Assembly: GCA_031549885.1 (NCBI GenBank)
Contig: JAVBPD010000028.1
Span: forward strand, 1-42,628
DNA from: WQUF01 sp031549885
Lineage (GTDB): Bacteria; Bacillota; Clostridia; Clostridiales; Clostridiaceae
Length of the DNA: 42,628 nucleotides
Direction of reading: 5' to 3'
The notes under the pieces are model-generated. The model worked only from the letters and a program-made list of their open reading frames with translations. It was not told where the DNA came from and did not search any database. This document shows positions 25,609 to 33,714 of the stretch, one piece after another. A program made the position numbers and the translations under genes. Each line of letters begins with the position of its first letter. Within the stretch, counting starts at the first letter, position 1.

Positions 25609-26569
25609 TGTTTACCCCCTCCTTTGCTTTATTTTTTTTATCAGACATATCATCCTTATTTCTTAAAAATCTAAACAATAAAATAGACACTATAGAAGTT
25701 ATGATAAAAATGCATACTCCAACAGATGCTGCTGTCCCTAGATTTCCCTTTGTTGATGCAAATTTCATATACATATTCATGTTCATAGTGAGTATTGAAA
25801 AATTAGGGGACCCCTTTGTATCTGTAAGCATAAAAGGTATATCAAACATCTGCATACCACCAACCATAGATGTTACAAATACATATAATAAAATTGGTTT
25901 TAATAGCGGAAGAGTTATCTTTGTAAACATATCCATGCTATTTGCCCCATCAACCATAGCAGATTCGTATAAAGATTGAGATATAGATGTCATTCCAGCT
26001 GTTATAATTATTATTGTAGATCCAAACCACATCCACCATTGTATATAAGCAACAGTCCCTTGCATTATAGCAGGTATTCTTATAAAATCTATGGCTTTAC
26101 TTACAATTCCAGCTCTAACCAAAAATTGATTTATAGGTCCATAAAAGCTTAAAAAGGTATTAAATAAAACTGCTATGGTAACTGGCATTAAAAGGTTTGG
26201 CATGTAAAATAAAGTTCTCCAAAATCCCACAAGCTTTATTTTAAGTCTCGTTGAAGTAAACCACACAGAAAAAAGAAGTGCTATTCCAATTTGAGGTATA
26301 AAATTCATAATCCATAGCTTCCATGTAGTAATAACGCTATTTAAAAACACCTTGTCCTTAAAAAGCAAAACAAAATTTTTAAAACCAATAAAATCGCTTT
26401 GCTTAGACATAATCGTTGTATTTGTGAGGCTTAAATAAAACGTATAAATAACTGGATATAAAGTAAAAATTAAAATTCCTAATATAAATGGAGCTACAAA
26501 TATATATCCATATATACCTTTATTTACACTGCTTCTACTAAATTTTTTTTGTTTTTTTATAGCATCCAT
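25592..26569 (-). CDS. Sugar ABC transporter permease (MalF type)
   Basis: A 325-residue permease with six predicted helices. The N-terminal helix is GYIFVAPFILGILIFTLYPV and the EAA-type loop is LYESAMVDGANSMDMFTKITLPLLKP. Start chosen at 26569 (MDAIKKQ) with GGTGGTG upstream; five extra upstream residues are possible. Lies 22 bases after the binding-protein gene. Probable substrate: xylo-oligosaccharide, from context only. Confidence 0.92.
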   Translation of the reverse strand: MDAIKKQKKFSRSSVNKGIYGYIFVAPFILGILIFTLYPVIYTFYLSLTNTTIMSKQSDFIGFKNFVLLFKDKVFLNSVITTWKLWIMNFIPQIGIALLFSVWFTSTRLKIKLVGFWRTLFYMPNLLMPVTIAVLFNTFLSFYGPINQFLVRAGIVSKAIDFIRIPAIMQGTVAYIQWWMWFGSTIIIITAGMTSISQSLYESAMVDGANSMDMFTKITLPLLKPILLYVFVTSMVGGMQMFDIPFMLTDTKGSPNFSILTMNMNMYMKFASTKGNLGTAASVGVCIFIITSIVSILLFRFLRNKDDMSDKKNKAKEGVNNELHS

Positions 26570-26591
26570 AAAATGCACCACCAATTATTTA

Positions 26592-28061
26592 TTAATCTAT
26601 TTCAAGATCTGGAATCTCAGCCCTCACTGCATCTTTAAATTGACTTATAGCTTCTTCTTTTGTAGCTTGACCAGTTACAAAATTATTAAGTGGGTCATTT
26701 AAAGCTCTTTGAATAGCATCATCAGTACCTTGCATTAATTTAAGGCTTATATTAGGTGCAGCTTCAGCAAAGCTCCTATATGAATTTTGTCCAGCTAAAT
26801 ATTTTGCTGTGTCAGCGTTGTCAAATTGCGATATGATATCTTCAACAACTTTTTGGCTAGATACAAAGTCTCCAGGGCCTTGTGATTGAGAATCTCCAAT
26901 TGTAGGATCAATTGCTTTTAAATAATCATTAGTATAAGTACCAAGAGCCCAATCTTTAAGAGTTTGTTCGTTTAAAGTAGCAAATTTAATAAATTCTTTT
27001 GCTGTATCAGCATTTTTAGCTCCTTCCATAATTCCCATCCATGTTCCACCCCAGCTATATGGAAGTGGACCGTCTATACATGCCCAATCACCTGATGTAT
27101 CTTTGCCATTTTGCATTAACACATAAGGAAGCCCCCAAGTTGGCAAGAAATAACTAAATACTTTTTTAGGATTTCCAGCTGCATCTTTAAGAGTGTCATT
27201 CATTCCTGCAAACCATCCCTCTTGCCATTGAGTTGCTTGAGCTTCATAACCATTATCTCTAAACTTTTTAGCCAAATCCATTAAATAATCTATTTTAGGA
27301 TCAATTGTGAGCTTATTATCAACTACCCAAGGCTTTTCTCTATTTGCAAAAATTGGATTTGTAAAATCTCCAGTTGATGCTACCATATATGTGTTTCCAT
27401 TTGATTTTTCCTTTACAACTTGTGCAGCTTCAGTATACTTATCCATATCGCTTAATATTTTTTGCATTTCAACTGGATCATCTGTTCCAAAATATTCTTT
27501 AGCAAGACTCCTTCTGTAAAATAACGCTCCAGGAGTTGCTTGATAAGTATACGCTTTCACTTTACCTTCATAAGTGCCTACATCAAGCATAAATTGATAA
27601 GTTTTAAGATCTTTAGCAAGTGGAAGAAGATCAGATAAATCCATAAGCATATCACTTTCTACATACTCTTTTACAAATGCAGATTCAAGCGCAATAACGT
27701 CAGGAACTTGTCCACTTTGAATAGCTGATTTTACCTTAGTTTGAAATTCCCCATCTGTCATAGGAATCATTGTATATTCAACTTTTATATCAGGATGTTC
27801 TTTTTGAAAAGCCAGTGCAAACGTATGCAATTCATTGGTAAAAGACCAGATGTTGAGGGTTCCTGTAGCATTTGATGCTGAAGTATCTCCTCCTTGAGTT
27901 GTAGTAGCAGCTTGAGTAGTATCTGCTGCTTTAGTAGTATTTCCACCAGATTGAGTAGTATCACCTGAGTTTCCAGCGTTACTTCCATTGCAACTAGCGA
28001 ATAAAGTCAATGATAAAGCTGATGCTAAAATAGTACTAAGTAACATTTTTACCTTTTTCAT
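26592..28061 (-). CDS. Sugar-binding lipoprotein of the xyloside ABC importer
   Basis: A 489-residue family 1 solute-binding lipoprotein. The signal ends in lipobox FASC with C24 as the lipid anchor. A Gly/Thr/Gln-rich linker (about residues 25-63) lifts the domain from the membrane. The fold starts GTLNIWSFTNELHTFALAFQK and contains PDVIALESAFVKEYVES, both typical. It heads the operon that continues with two permeases, GH43, LacI regulator and XylA, so it probably binds xylo-oligosaccharides or a xyloside. The start has AGAAAGGTGG upstream. Confidence 0.93.
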   Translation of the reverse strand: MKKVKMLLSTILASALSLTLFASCNGSNAGNSGDTTQSGGNTTKAADTTQAATTTQGGDTSASNATGTLNIWSFTNELHTFALAFQKEHPDIKVEYTMIPMTDGEFQTKVKSAIQSGQVPDVIALESAFVKEYVESDMLMDLSDLLPLAKDLKTYQFMLDVGTYEGKVKAYTYQATPGALFYRRSLAKEYFGTDDPVEMQKILSDMDKYTEAAQVVKEKSNGNTYMVASTGDFTNPIFANREKPWVVDNKLTIDPKIDYLMDLAKKFRDNGYEAQATQWQEGWFAGMNDTLKDAAGNPKKVFSYFLPTWGLPYVLMQNGKDTSGDWACIDGPLPYSWGGTWMGIMEGAKNADTAKEFIKFATLNEQTLKDWALGTYTNDYLKAIDPTIGDSQSQGPGDFVSSQKVVEDIISQFDNADTAKYLAGQNSYRSFAEAAPNISLKLMQGTDDAIQRALNDPLNNFVTGQATKEEAISQFKDAVRAEIPDLEID

Positions 28062-28104
28062 TATAATCCACCTTTCTAAAATATATTTATAATTTACTTT
28101 TTGT

Positions 28105-28114
28105 AAACCGGTTT
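28105..28114. promoter_or_regulatory. LacI-type operator 1 of the xyloside operon
   Basis: Palindrome AAACCGGTTT, with a central CCGG as usual for LacI-family sites. It is centred 21 bases (two helical turns) from a second copy, between promoter and ribosome binding site. Confidence 0.75.
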
Positions 28115-28124
28115 CGAAACATTA

Positions 28125-28136
28125 GAAACCGGTTTC
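28125..28136. promoter_or_regulatory. LacI-type operator 2 of the xyloside operon
   Basis: Perfect 12-base palindrome GAAACCGGTTTC, starting about 15 bases downstream of the -10 box. Together with operator 1 it places two repressor dimers on the same DNA face just after the transcription start. Confidence 0.8.
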
Positions 28137-28151
28137 GATAATCTTAAGCTC

Positions 28152-28180
28152 ATTATATAGCACCACTTTTTTTAATGCAA
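28152..28180 (-). promoter_or_regulatory. Promoter of the xyloside operon
   Basis: On the minus strand: TTGCAT, 17-base spacer, TATAAT. The two LacI-type palindromes follow at about +9 to +41, and the binding-protein start is about 90 bases downstream. Confidence 0.75.
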
Positions 28181-28253
28181 TACTTTTATAATTATTTAAA
28201 AAAACTTTTTAAAAGCAAAAATTTAAAGCTTTATAACTTCACACTTTATCATA

Positions 28254-28289
28254 AAAATAAGCCTCAGAATAGGCTTTGAGGCTTATTTT
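28254..28289. terminator. Terminator after the PhnB/GyrI-like gene
   Basis: Thirteen-pair stem AAAATAAGCCTCA / TGAGGCTTATTTT with a 10-base loop, 8 bases after the gene's stop. The T run on the minus strand ends the leftward transcript. Confidence 0.85.
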
Positions 28290-28296
28290 ATGGAAA

Positions 28297-29199
28297 TTAA
28301 ACTTTTTTAACTGGAATTAATATCTCTGTTAAAAGTTCGTTTTCAGGTATTTCCATAGGTGAATTTAAATAAATTTCACGCATAGGAAGATTGTCAAAAG
28401 TATACCCTTCTCCTTCAATCCAAATCATAAACTCTTTCCAAGTTTTAGGAAGTTCTTCATAGGATCCTTTGTGTATTGCTTGCGCAGCTAAAAATTCACC
28501 ACCTGGCACAATTTTAGCTTTAATATAAGAACTTTCCTCAATTAAATCTTTAACAGATAAGCAGCAACCCACATTCATGATTTCCTCTGTGCTCTCTCCA
28601 TAAAGTATAAAAGAACCTGTGATTTCACCGCCATTTTGTGCTATATATGTAGTTAATTCATCAAAAGTTGGTCCAATCTCATTTAGATTTTCCATAGTAA
28701 GAGCTTTAGAAATATACATAACAGGAATATCATCAAGTTTTTTAGTTATAATCTTAAAAGATTCTTGATTTGCACCTTCACAATCTTCAATATCAAGATT
28801 AAATTGCCATTGTACACCAAATTTATCCGTTACTATTCCATATAAATCGCTCCAAAATGTTTTGCAAAGCTCCATCTCTACAGTTCCATCTTCTTTTAAA
28901 GCTTCATAATATTTCTTTAATTCATCAGCATCTTTAGTTACAATAGCAAGACCAATATTCTTCCCATAGCTATATTCCATGCCAGGTGGGTTATCTGAAA
29001 GCATAACATCAACACCCATTATATTAATAGATGTATACATTATAAGATTTTTAACATCATCTGACATTTCAAAGTTTGGATCAGGCGGACATGCATCATA
29101 ACACATTATTTCAGGCATAGGAACTTCAAAAACTTTTGAGTAAAAATCAAGAGCTTCTCTGCAGTTTCCATTAAAACTAAGCGATAAGTGTAACGCCAT
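28297..29199 (-). CDS. Two-domain protein: PhnB-like (VOC) domain plus GyrI-like effector-binding domain
   Basis: Residues 1-140 are a PhnB-type vicinal-oxygen-chelate domain (LSLSFNGNCREALDFYSKVF, then VMLSDNPPGM, then DKFGVQWQFNLD). Residues about 150-300 resemble the GyrI/AraC-effector-binding domain (PVMYISKALTMENLNEIGPTF, then VPGGEFLAAQAIHKGSYEEL, then EIYLNSP). Both domains bind small molecules and occur in stress and antibiotic-response proteins. No DNA-binding domain is present, so it is not a regulator on its own. GGGAGTG lies 7 bases before the ATG. It is a single-gene unit between terminators. Confidence 0.8.
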   Translation of the reverse strand: MALHLSLSFNGNCREALDFYSKVFEVPMPEIMCYDACPPDPNFEMSDDVKNLIMYTSINIMGVDVMLSDNPPGMEYSYGKNIGLAIVTKDADELKKYYEALKEDGTVEMELCKTFWSDLYGIVTDKFGVQWQFNLDIEDCEGANQESFKIITKKLDDIPVMYISKALTMENLNEIGPTFDELTTYIAQNGGEITGSFILYGESTEEIMNVGCCLSVKDLIEESSYIKAKIVPGGEFLAAQAIHKGSYEELPKTWKEFMIWIEGEGYTFDNLPMREIYLNSPMEIPENELLTEILIPVKKV

Positions 29200-29300
29200 T
29201 TTTTAACACTCCCAATAGTTATTTGTTTTTATAGATATACTATACCATAAATTATTTACAAATATATGTAAGTTATTTTAAATTTTAAAACATTAATAAA

Positions 29301-29340
29301 AAAACCTCCAGTTGAAATAATTGATATGCAACTGGAGATT
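29301..29340 (-). terminator. Terminator of collagen-like gene 1
   Basis: Nine-pair stem CTCCAGTTG / CAACTGGAG with a 14-base loop; on the minus strand a GTTTTTTT run follows. Lies between the collagen-like gene and the PhnB/GyrI-like gene. Confidence 0.8.
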
Positions 29341-29412
29341 TCTAAAATATCTGTTTATAGAGACAGCTCAGTCAAAAGGTGGAAGTTTTAAAATGCTATA
29401 CTTTATGCAATA

Positions 29413-31497
29413 TTATTTATAAATGAACATACCACTTGTTGCAACATCTATAGTCAAACCACTGTTAATTGCGGTTTCTGTAGTAACATATAATGCATAT
29501 AGATAACGCTTCCCTTTTTCAAGTTTAATATTTAACCCTTCTACCATCTTTTCCACTATTTTTGACTCCATTGGTGAAAATATAATTGGGTCAAAATCAA
29601 CCTTACTTTCAGGAATAAGAGTGTAGTTTCCAATTAGTGTTGGACTTTCATAAATTCCTATAGAAAGATAAAAAGTGTTATTAATGCCATTCTCTTCATG
29701 TGGTGTTAATAAAAAACTAATAGTACAACTAATATCTGTTATTGTTATATCTGTTGCAAATGTACTCACAGGATAATACTGCAAATAAGTTGTATCAATA
29801 GGAATTGTTTGTCCATCAGTTATCAAGCTAGAACTATGACTCATATAATCTGGAGTGTCAAAAAACATATTCGCATATGTGTTAGCCATTTCATAGTCAG
29901 GTGCAGAGGCAGTGCTATTGATGCGTAATATAGCAGGCATAATTGCACCACTTAAAACCTCAGAAGGCTCTACTGATCCTGGTGATGGTCCTGGTGGCCC
30001 AGGTGGCCCTGCTGGTCCTGTTGCTCCTGTTGCTCCCGTTGCTCCTGTTGGTCCTATTGGTCCTGCTGGTCCTGTTGGGCCTGTTGGGCCTGCTGGTCCT
30101 GTTTCTCCTTGTGGCCCTTGTGGTCCTACTGGCCCTGCTGGTCCTGTTTCCCCTGTTGGTCCTGGTGGGCCTCCTGCTGGTCCTGTTGCTCCTGTTGGTC
30201 CTACTGGCCCTACTGGTCCTACTGGTCCTGTTTCTCCTGTTGGTCCTGCTGGACCTACTGGCCCTGTTTCTCCTGTTGGTCCCGTTGTCCCTGCTGGCCC
30301 TGTTTCTCCTGTTAGACCTATTGGTCCCTCTTGTCCTGTTGCTCCTTCTGGGCCTGCTGGTCCCATAGGTCCTACTGGTCCCATAGATCCTTGTGCTCCT
30401 GCTGCTCCTGTTAGGCCTATTGGTCCTTGTGGTCCTGCTGGGCCTGTTGCTCCTACTGGACCTGCTGGTCCCATAGGTCCTACTGGTCCCATAGATCCTT
30501 GTGCTCCTGTTGGTCCCGTTGGTCCTGTTGGTCCTCCTTCTGGTCCTGTTGGTCCTACTGGCCCCTGTGCTCCTGTTGGCCCTTCTGGTCCTATTGGTCC
30601 TATTGGCCCTACTGGTCCCATAGGTCCTTGTGCTCCTGTTAGACCTATTGGCCCCTCTGGTCCTATTGGTCCTGCTGGTCCCATAAATCCTTGTGCTCCT
30701 GTTGGCCCTGCTGGTCCCATAGGTCCTTGTGCTCCTGTTAGCCCTGTTGGTCCTATTGGCCCTACTGGTCCTGCTGGTCCCATAGATCCTTGTGCTCCTG
30801 CTGGTCCTTCTATTCCTTGAGGACCTTGTGCTCCTGTCGGTCCTTCTGGGCCCATAGGTCCTTCAAGCCCTGGCGGACCATCTGAGCCTGTTGGTCCTAT
30901 TGGTCCCATAGGCCCTTGTGTTCCTGCTGGGCCTGCTGGTCCCATAGGTCCTTGTGCTCCTGTTGGTCCCGTTGGTCCTGTTGGTCCTCCTTCTGGTCCC
31001 GTTGGTCCTACTGGCCCCTGTGCTCCTGTTGGCCCTACTGGTCCCATAAATCCTTGTGCTCCTGTTGGCCCTGCTGGTCCCATAGGTCCTTGTGCTCCTG
31101 TTGGCCCTGCTGGTCCTTGTGGTCCTGGAGGCCCTGGTGGTCCGGGTTTACAAATTGGTTTACTTTGTTCAATCAAATACTTAATCAGCTCATAATAAAT
31201 ATTTTCATATTCATCACAAAAGCCACAATCGCAACATGATTGATTTTCACAGCATCTTTTAAGCTCTTTAAGCTTTCGTAATAAGTATTCTAGAGTTTCT
31301 TCTGGACATGAATATCTTGGTGGGTAGATTGGTTTATTTTGTTCAACCATATACTTAACCAACTCACAATAAATATCTTTATATCCTTCACAAAGACTGC
31401 AACCGCAACATAATTCATTTTCACAGTATCTTTTAAGTTCTTTAAGTTTTCGCAGTAAATATCCTAATTCGCTAGGACAATAGTTCTCATTATCCAA
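29413..31497 (-). CDS. Collagen-like protein 1, with duplicated cysteine-rich N-terminal module
   Basis: A 694-residue protein in three parts. Residues 1-117 hold two copies of a roughly 55-residue helical module: YLLRKLKELK, then C-x4-CC-x-C-x2-C, then YxxIYxELxKYxxEQxKPI. Residues about 119-505 are Gly-X-Y collagen repeats rich in GPTGPT and GAQGPMGPA, with breaks such as EGGPTG. The last 190 residues are a beta-rich domain (SLITDGQTIPID to DVATSGMFIYK). No signal peptide, LPXTG motif or membrane segment is seen, which fits a spore-surface protein of BclA style rather than a cell-wall one. It starts with TTG 8 bases after GGAGG, exactly where its paralogue has ATG. Function in the exosporium is inference. 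Confidence 0.88.
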   Translation of the reverse strand: MDNENYCPSELGYLLRKLKELKRYCENELCCGCSLCEGYKDIYCELVKYMVEQNKPIYPPRYSCPEETLEYLLRKLKELKRCCENQSCCDCGFCDEYENIYYELIKYLIEQSKPICKPGPPGPPGPQGPAGPTGAQGPMGPAGPTGAQGFMGPVGPTGAQGPVGPTGPEGGPTGPTGPTGAQGPMGPAGPAGTQGPMGPIGPTGSDGPPGLEGPMGPEGPTGAQGPQGIEGPAGAQGSMGPAGPVGPIGPTGLTGAQGPMGPAGPTGAQGFMGPAGPIGPEGPIGLTGAQGPMGPVGPIGPIGPEGPTGAQGPVGPTGPEGGPTGPTGPTGAQGSMGPVGPMGPAGPVGATGPAGPQGPIGLTGAAGAQGSMGPVGPMGPAGPEGATGQEGPIGLTGETGPAGTTGPTGETGPVGPAGPTGETGPVGPVGPVGPTGATGPAGGPPGPTGETGPAGPVGPQGPQGETGPAGPTGPTGPAGPIGPTGATGATGATGPAGPPGPPGPSPGSVEPSEVLSGAIMPAILRINSTASAPDYEMANTYANMFFDTPDYMSHSSSLITDGQTIPIDTTYLQYYPVSTFATDITITDISCTISFLLTPHEENGINNTFYLSIGIYESPTLIGNYTLIPESKVDFDPIIFSPMESKIVEKMVEGLNIKLEKGKRYLYALYVTTETAINSGLTIDVATSGMFIYK
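29985..31143 (-). repeat. Collagen Gly-X-Y coding repeat of gene 1
   Basis: Nine-base-periodic DNA (GGTCCTxxT units on the plus strand) with longer recurring blocks around CCCATAGGTCCTTGTGCTCC. GC-richer than the surroundings. Prone to length change by slippage or recombination, so allele length is likely to vary. The long open frames on the opposite strand here are by-products of the repeat. Confidence 0.9.
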
Positions 31498-31696
31498 TTA
31501 ATTCGCCTCCTTATATAAGATACATGTATGGCTACATAATCTTATAATACAATTTATGCTTGACATAATAAAATTGTTCAGTCTCCATAAAAAAATGAAG
31601 GAGGTAAATATCTAAAAACCTTTTCCACAAAAAAGATGCTACAAATTTAAAATATTTTGTAGTACCTTTTTTTATTTATTTAATTTAACTATTTAT
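31498..31696. repeat. Upstream flank of collagen gene 1, duplicated at 33531-33714
   Basis: This non-coding flank matches the flank upstream of collagen gene 2 over nearly its whole length, from the GGAGGCGAAT ribosome site to a shared AAAAAGATGCTACAAA hairpin and TTATTTAATTTAACT end. Two genes plus flanks therefore arose by tandem duplication of a roughly 2-kb unit. The middle is the most diverged. Confidence 0.8.
31523..31550 (-). promoter_or_regulatory. Possible sporulation (sigma-E-like) promoter of collagen gene 1
   Basis: Minus strand GTATTAT, 13 bases, CATACATG, 26 bases before the start codon. It resembles the sigma-E pattern (-35 with ATA, -10 CATACAnT). Placement and spacing are the same in the paralogue. 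A sigma-K reading of the CATA element is also possible. Confidence 0.35.
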
Positions 31697-31763
31697 AAAA
31701 ACCTCCTGTTGTAGATAGATTATTTAAACTTGAGGTTTTAAAAATGCTGTATTTTCTGTAGTG

Positions 31764-33530
31764 CTATTTATAGATAAATGTACCATTTGCATCAATGAGT
31801 GGAGTAATATTGCCAGTTGCAGTTTCTGTAGCATTATATAAAGCCCATATATAATACTTTCCTTTTGCCAGTTCAATATTGAGCCCTTCCACTACTTTTC
31901 CTTGTATCTTTATGTCCATTGGAGGAAAGATAATTGGATCAAAATCAATCTTACTTTCTGGAATAAGAGTGTAGTTTCCATTTAGCGTTGAACTTTCATA
32001 AATTCCTAAAGAAAAGTAAAAAATATTATTAAAATTCTCCTCATAATCAACTAATTGAAAACTAAAAGTCAAACTAATATCTGTTAATGTTAAATCTTTT
32101 ATTAACGCAGGGTAAGTAATATTTTGAAAATCAATAGAAATTGTTTGACCATCAGTTAGCAACGCTCCATTAAAATAATCTGCAAAGTCAGAAAGCATAT
32201 CCAAATATGTGTTGTACACCTCATAGTCAGGTGGATATGGGTCAGGAATTATACCAAGACTGTAGAACTTGATAGGGTCGATTGCACCTGAAAAATCGGA
32301 AATGCCTGTTGGTCCTGTTTCTCCTTGTGGGCCTGCTGGTCCTACTGGTCCCATAGGTCCTTGTTCTCCTTGAGGCCCTGATGATCCAGTTGGTCCTGTT
32401 TCACCTTGAGGTCCCTCTGGTCCTGCTGGTCCCATAGGTCCTTGTTCTCCTTGAGGCCCTGCTGATCCAGTTGGTCCTGTTTCTCCTTGTGGGCCTGCTG
32501 GTCCTACTGGTCCCATAGGTCCTTGTTCTCCTTGAGGCCCTGCTGATCCAGTTGGTCCTTCTATTCCTTGAGGCCCTGCTGGTCCTGTTGGTCCTTGTTC
32601 TCCTTGAGGCCCTGCTGATCCAGTTGGTCCTTCTAGTCCTTGTGGTCCTGCTGGTCCAGTTGGTCCTTCTATTCCTTGAGGTCCTTGTGGTCCTGCTGGT
32701 CCTACTGGTCCTTGTGGTCCTGTTTCACCTGTTGGACCCGGTGGCCCTCCTGATGGTCCTGTTGGTCCTTCTATTCCTTGAGGTCCTTGTGGGCCTGCTG
32801 GTCCCATAGGTCCTTGTTCTCCTTGAGGCCCTGCCGGTCCAGTTGATCCAGGACGACCTTGTACTCCTTGAGGCCCTTGCACGCCTTGAGGACCATCTAA
32901 TCCTGGAGGTCCTTCTAATCCTGGAGGTCCTGCTGGTCCTGTAAGACCTTGTGCCCCTGTTGGGCCTGCTGGTCCTCGAGGACCTTGTATTCCTTGAGGA
33001 CCTTGTTCTCCTTGAAGTCCTTCTAATCCTGGAGGGCCTTGTTCTCCTTGAGGCCCTTCTAATCCTGGAGGACCTTGTTCTCCTTGAGGCCCTTCTGGTC
33101 CCATAGGCCCTTGTAACCCTTGTTCTCCTTGAGGTCCTTCTGGTCCCATAGGCCCCTGTGGTCCTGTAGGTCCTGTTGGTCCTGGTGGACATACTGGTGG
33201 ACATATTGGCTTACTGTGTCTAATCAAATACTTAACAATATCATAGTAAATATTTTCATATCCACAACAAAAGCCACAATGGCAATATGCTTGATCTTCA
33301 CAGCATTCTTTAAGTTCTTTAAGTCTTCGTAGTAAATATCCTACATGCTCTGGCGAGTAGATTGATTTATTTTCTTCAATTATATACTCAAATAGTTCGT
33401 AGTAAATATCGTCATATTCTTCACAAAAGCTACAACAGCAACATAATTGATTCTCACAGTACCTTTTAAGCTCTTTAAGTTTTTGCAATAAATATTCTAA
33501 TTCGCTTGGACAATTTCTCTCATTATCCAT
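31764..33530 (-). CDS. Collagen-like protein 2, paralogue of protein 1
   Basis: A 588-residue paralogue with the same three parts. Two cysteine modules lie at 1-110 (CENQLCCCCSFC and CEDQAYCHCGFC), the second having Tyr for one Cys. Collagen repeats run from about 117 to 408, richer in GEQGPQG and GPQGIEG triplets than protein 1, so the triplet sets have drifted apart. The C-terminal domain is strongly similar to that of protein 1 (LLTDGQTISID, then FYFSLGIYESSTLNGNYTL, then SKIDFDPIIFPPM). Start at the ATG 8 bases after AAAGGAGG; the 23 residues upstream in frame are rejected. No export signal. Probably co-assembles with protein 1 on the spore surface (inference). Confidence 0.88.
   Translation of the reverse strand: MDNERNCPSELEYLLQKLKELKRYCENQLCCCCSFCEEYDDIYYELFEYIIEENKSIYSPEHVGYLLRRLKELKECCEDQAYCHCGFCCGYENIYYDIVKYLIRHSKPICPPVCPPGPTGPTGPQGPMGPEGPQGEQGLQGPMGPEGPQGEQGPPGLEGPQGEQGPPGLEGLQGEQGPQGIQGPRGPAGPTGAQGLTGPAGPPGLEGPPGLDGPQGVQGPQGVQGRPGSTGPAGPQGEQGPMGPAGPQGPQGIEGPTGPSGGPPGPTGETGPQGPVGPAGPQGPQGIEGPTGPAGPQGLEGPTGSAGPQGEQGPTGPAGPQGIEGPTGSAGPQGEQGPMGPVGPAGPQGETGPTGSAGPQGEQGPMGPAGPEGPQGETGPTGSSGPQGEQGPMGPVGPAGPQGETGPTGISDFSGAIDPIKFYSLGIIPDPYPPDYEVYNTYLDMLSDFADYFNGALLTDGQTISIDFQNITYPALIKDLTLTDISLTFSFQLVDYEENFNNIFYFSLGIYESSTLNGNYTLIPESKIDFDPIIFPPMDIKIQGKVVEGLNIELAKGKYYIWALYNATETATGNITPLIDANGTFIYK
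32305..33182 (-). repeat. Collagen Gly-X-Y coding repeat of gene 2
   Basis: Nine-base-periodic coding repeat, with recurring blocks around CCCATAGGTCCTTGTTCTCC and TTGAGGCCCTGCTGATCCAG. It differs in triplet makeup from the gene 1 repeat although the flanking parts are alike. Confidence 0.9.
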
Positions 33531-33714
33531 TTGATTCGCCTCCTTTAATAAGATATATGTATAGTTACACAATCTTATAGTACAATCTATGCTTAACATA
33601 ATAAAATTGTTCAGCCTCTATGAAAAGCGAAGAAAGTGGATATATGAAAACATTTAAAAAGATGCTACAAACTTAAAATATTTTGCAGCACCTTTTCTTT
33701 ATTTATTTAATTTA
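33531..33714. repeat. Upstream flank of collagen gene 2, copy of 31498-31696
   Basis: Second copy of the duplicated flank. Its far end runs into the 3' end of the secreted protein gene at 33699 (shared TTATTTAATTTAACT), which marks one border of the duplicated unit. Confidence 0.75.
33556..33583 (-). promoter_or_regulatory. Possible sporulation (sigma-E-like) promoter of collagen gene 2
   Basis: Minus strand GTACTAT, 13 bases, TATACATA, 26 bases before the start codon; aligned with the candidate promoter of gene 1 but with a weaker -10 box. Confidence 0.3.

Noticed and set aside
29912..30820. Long plus-strand open frames across the collagen repeats (proline/glycine-rich, leucine-rich and Trp/Ser/Cys-rich readings)
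   Set aside because: They are antisense readings of nine-base repeats, lack ribosome binding sites, and have low-complexity composition; the minus-strand frames have clear starts and end domains.
29985..31143. Regular repeats that could suggest a CRISPR array
   Set aside because: The repeats are coding, in phase with Gly-X-Y triplets, with no unique spacers or cas genes.
32725..33204. Arg/Thr/Ser-rich frame on the minus strand within collagen gene 2
   Set aside because: It is the same repeat read one base out of frame; no start signal.
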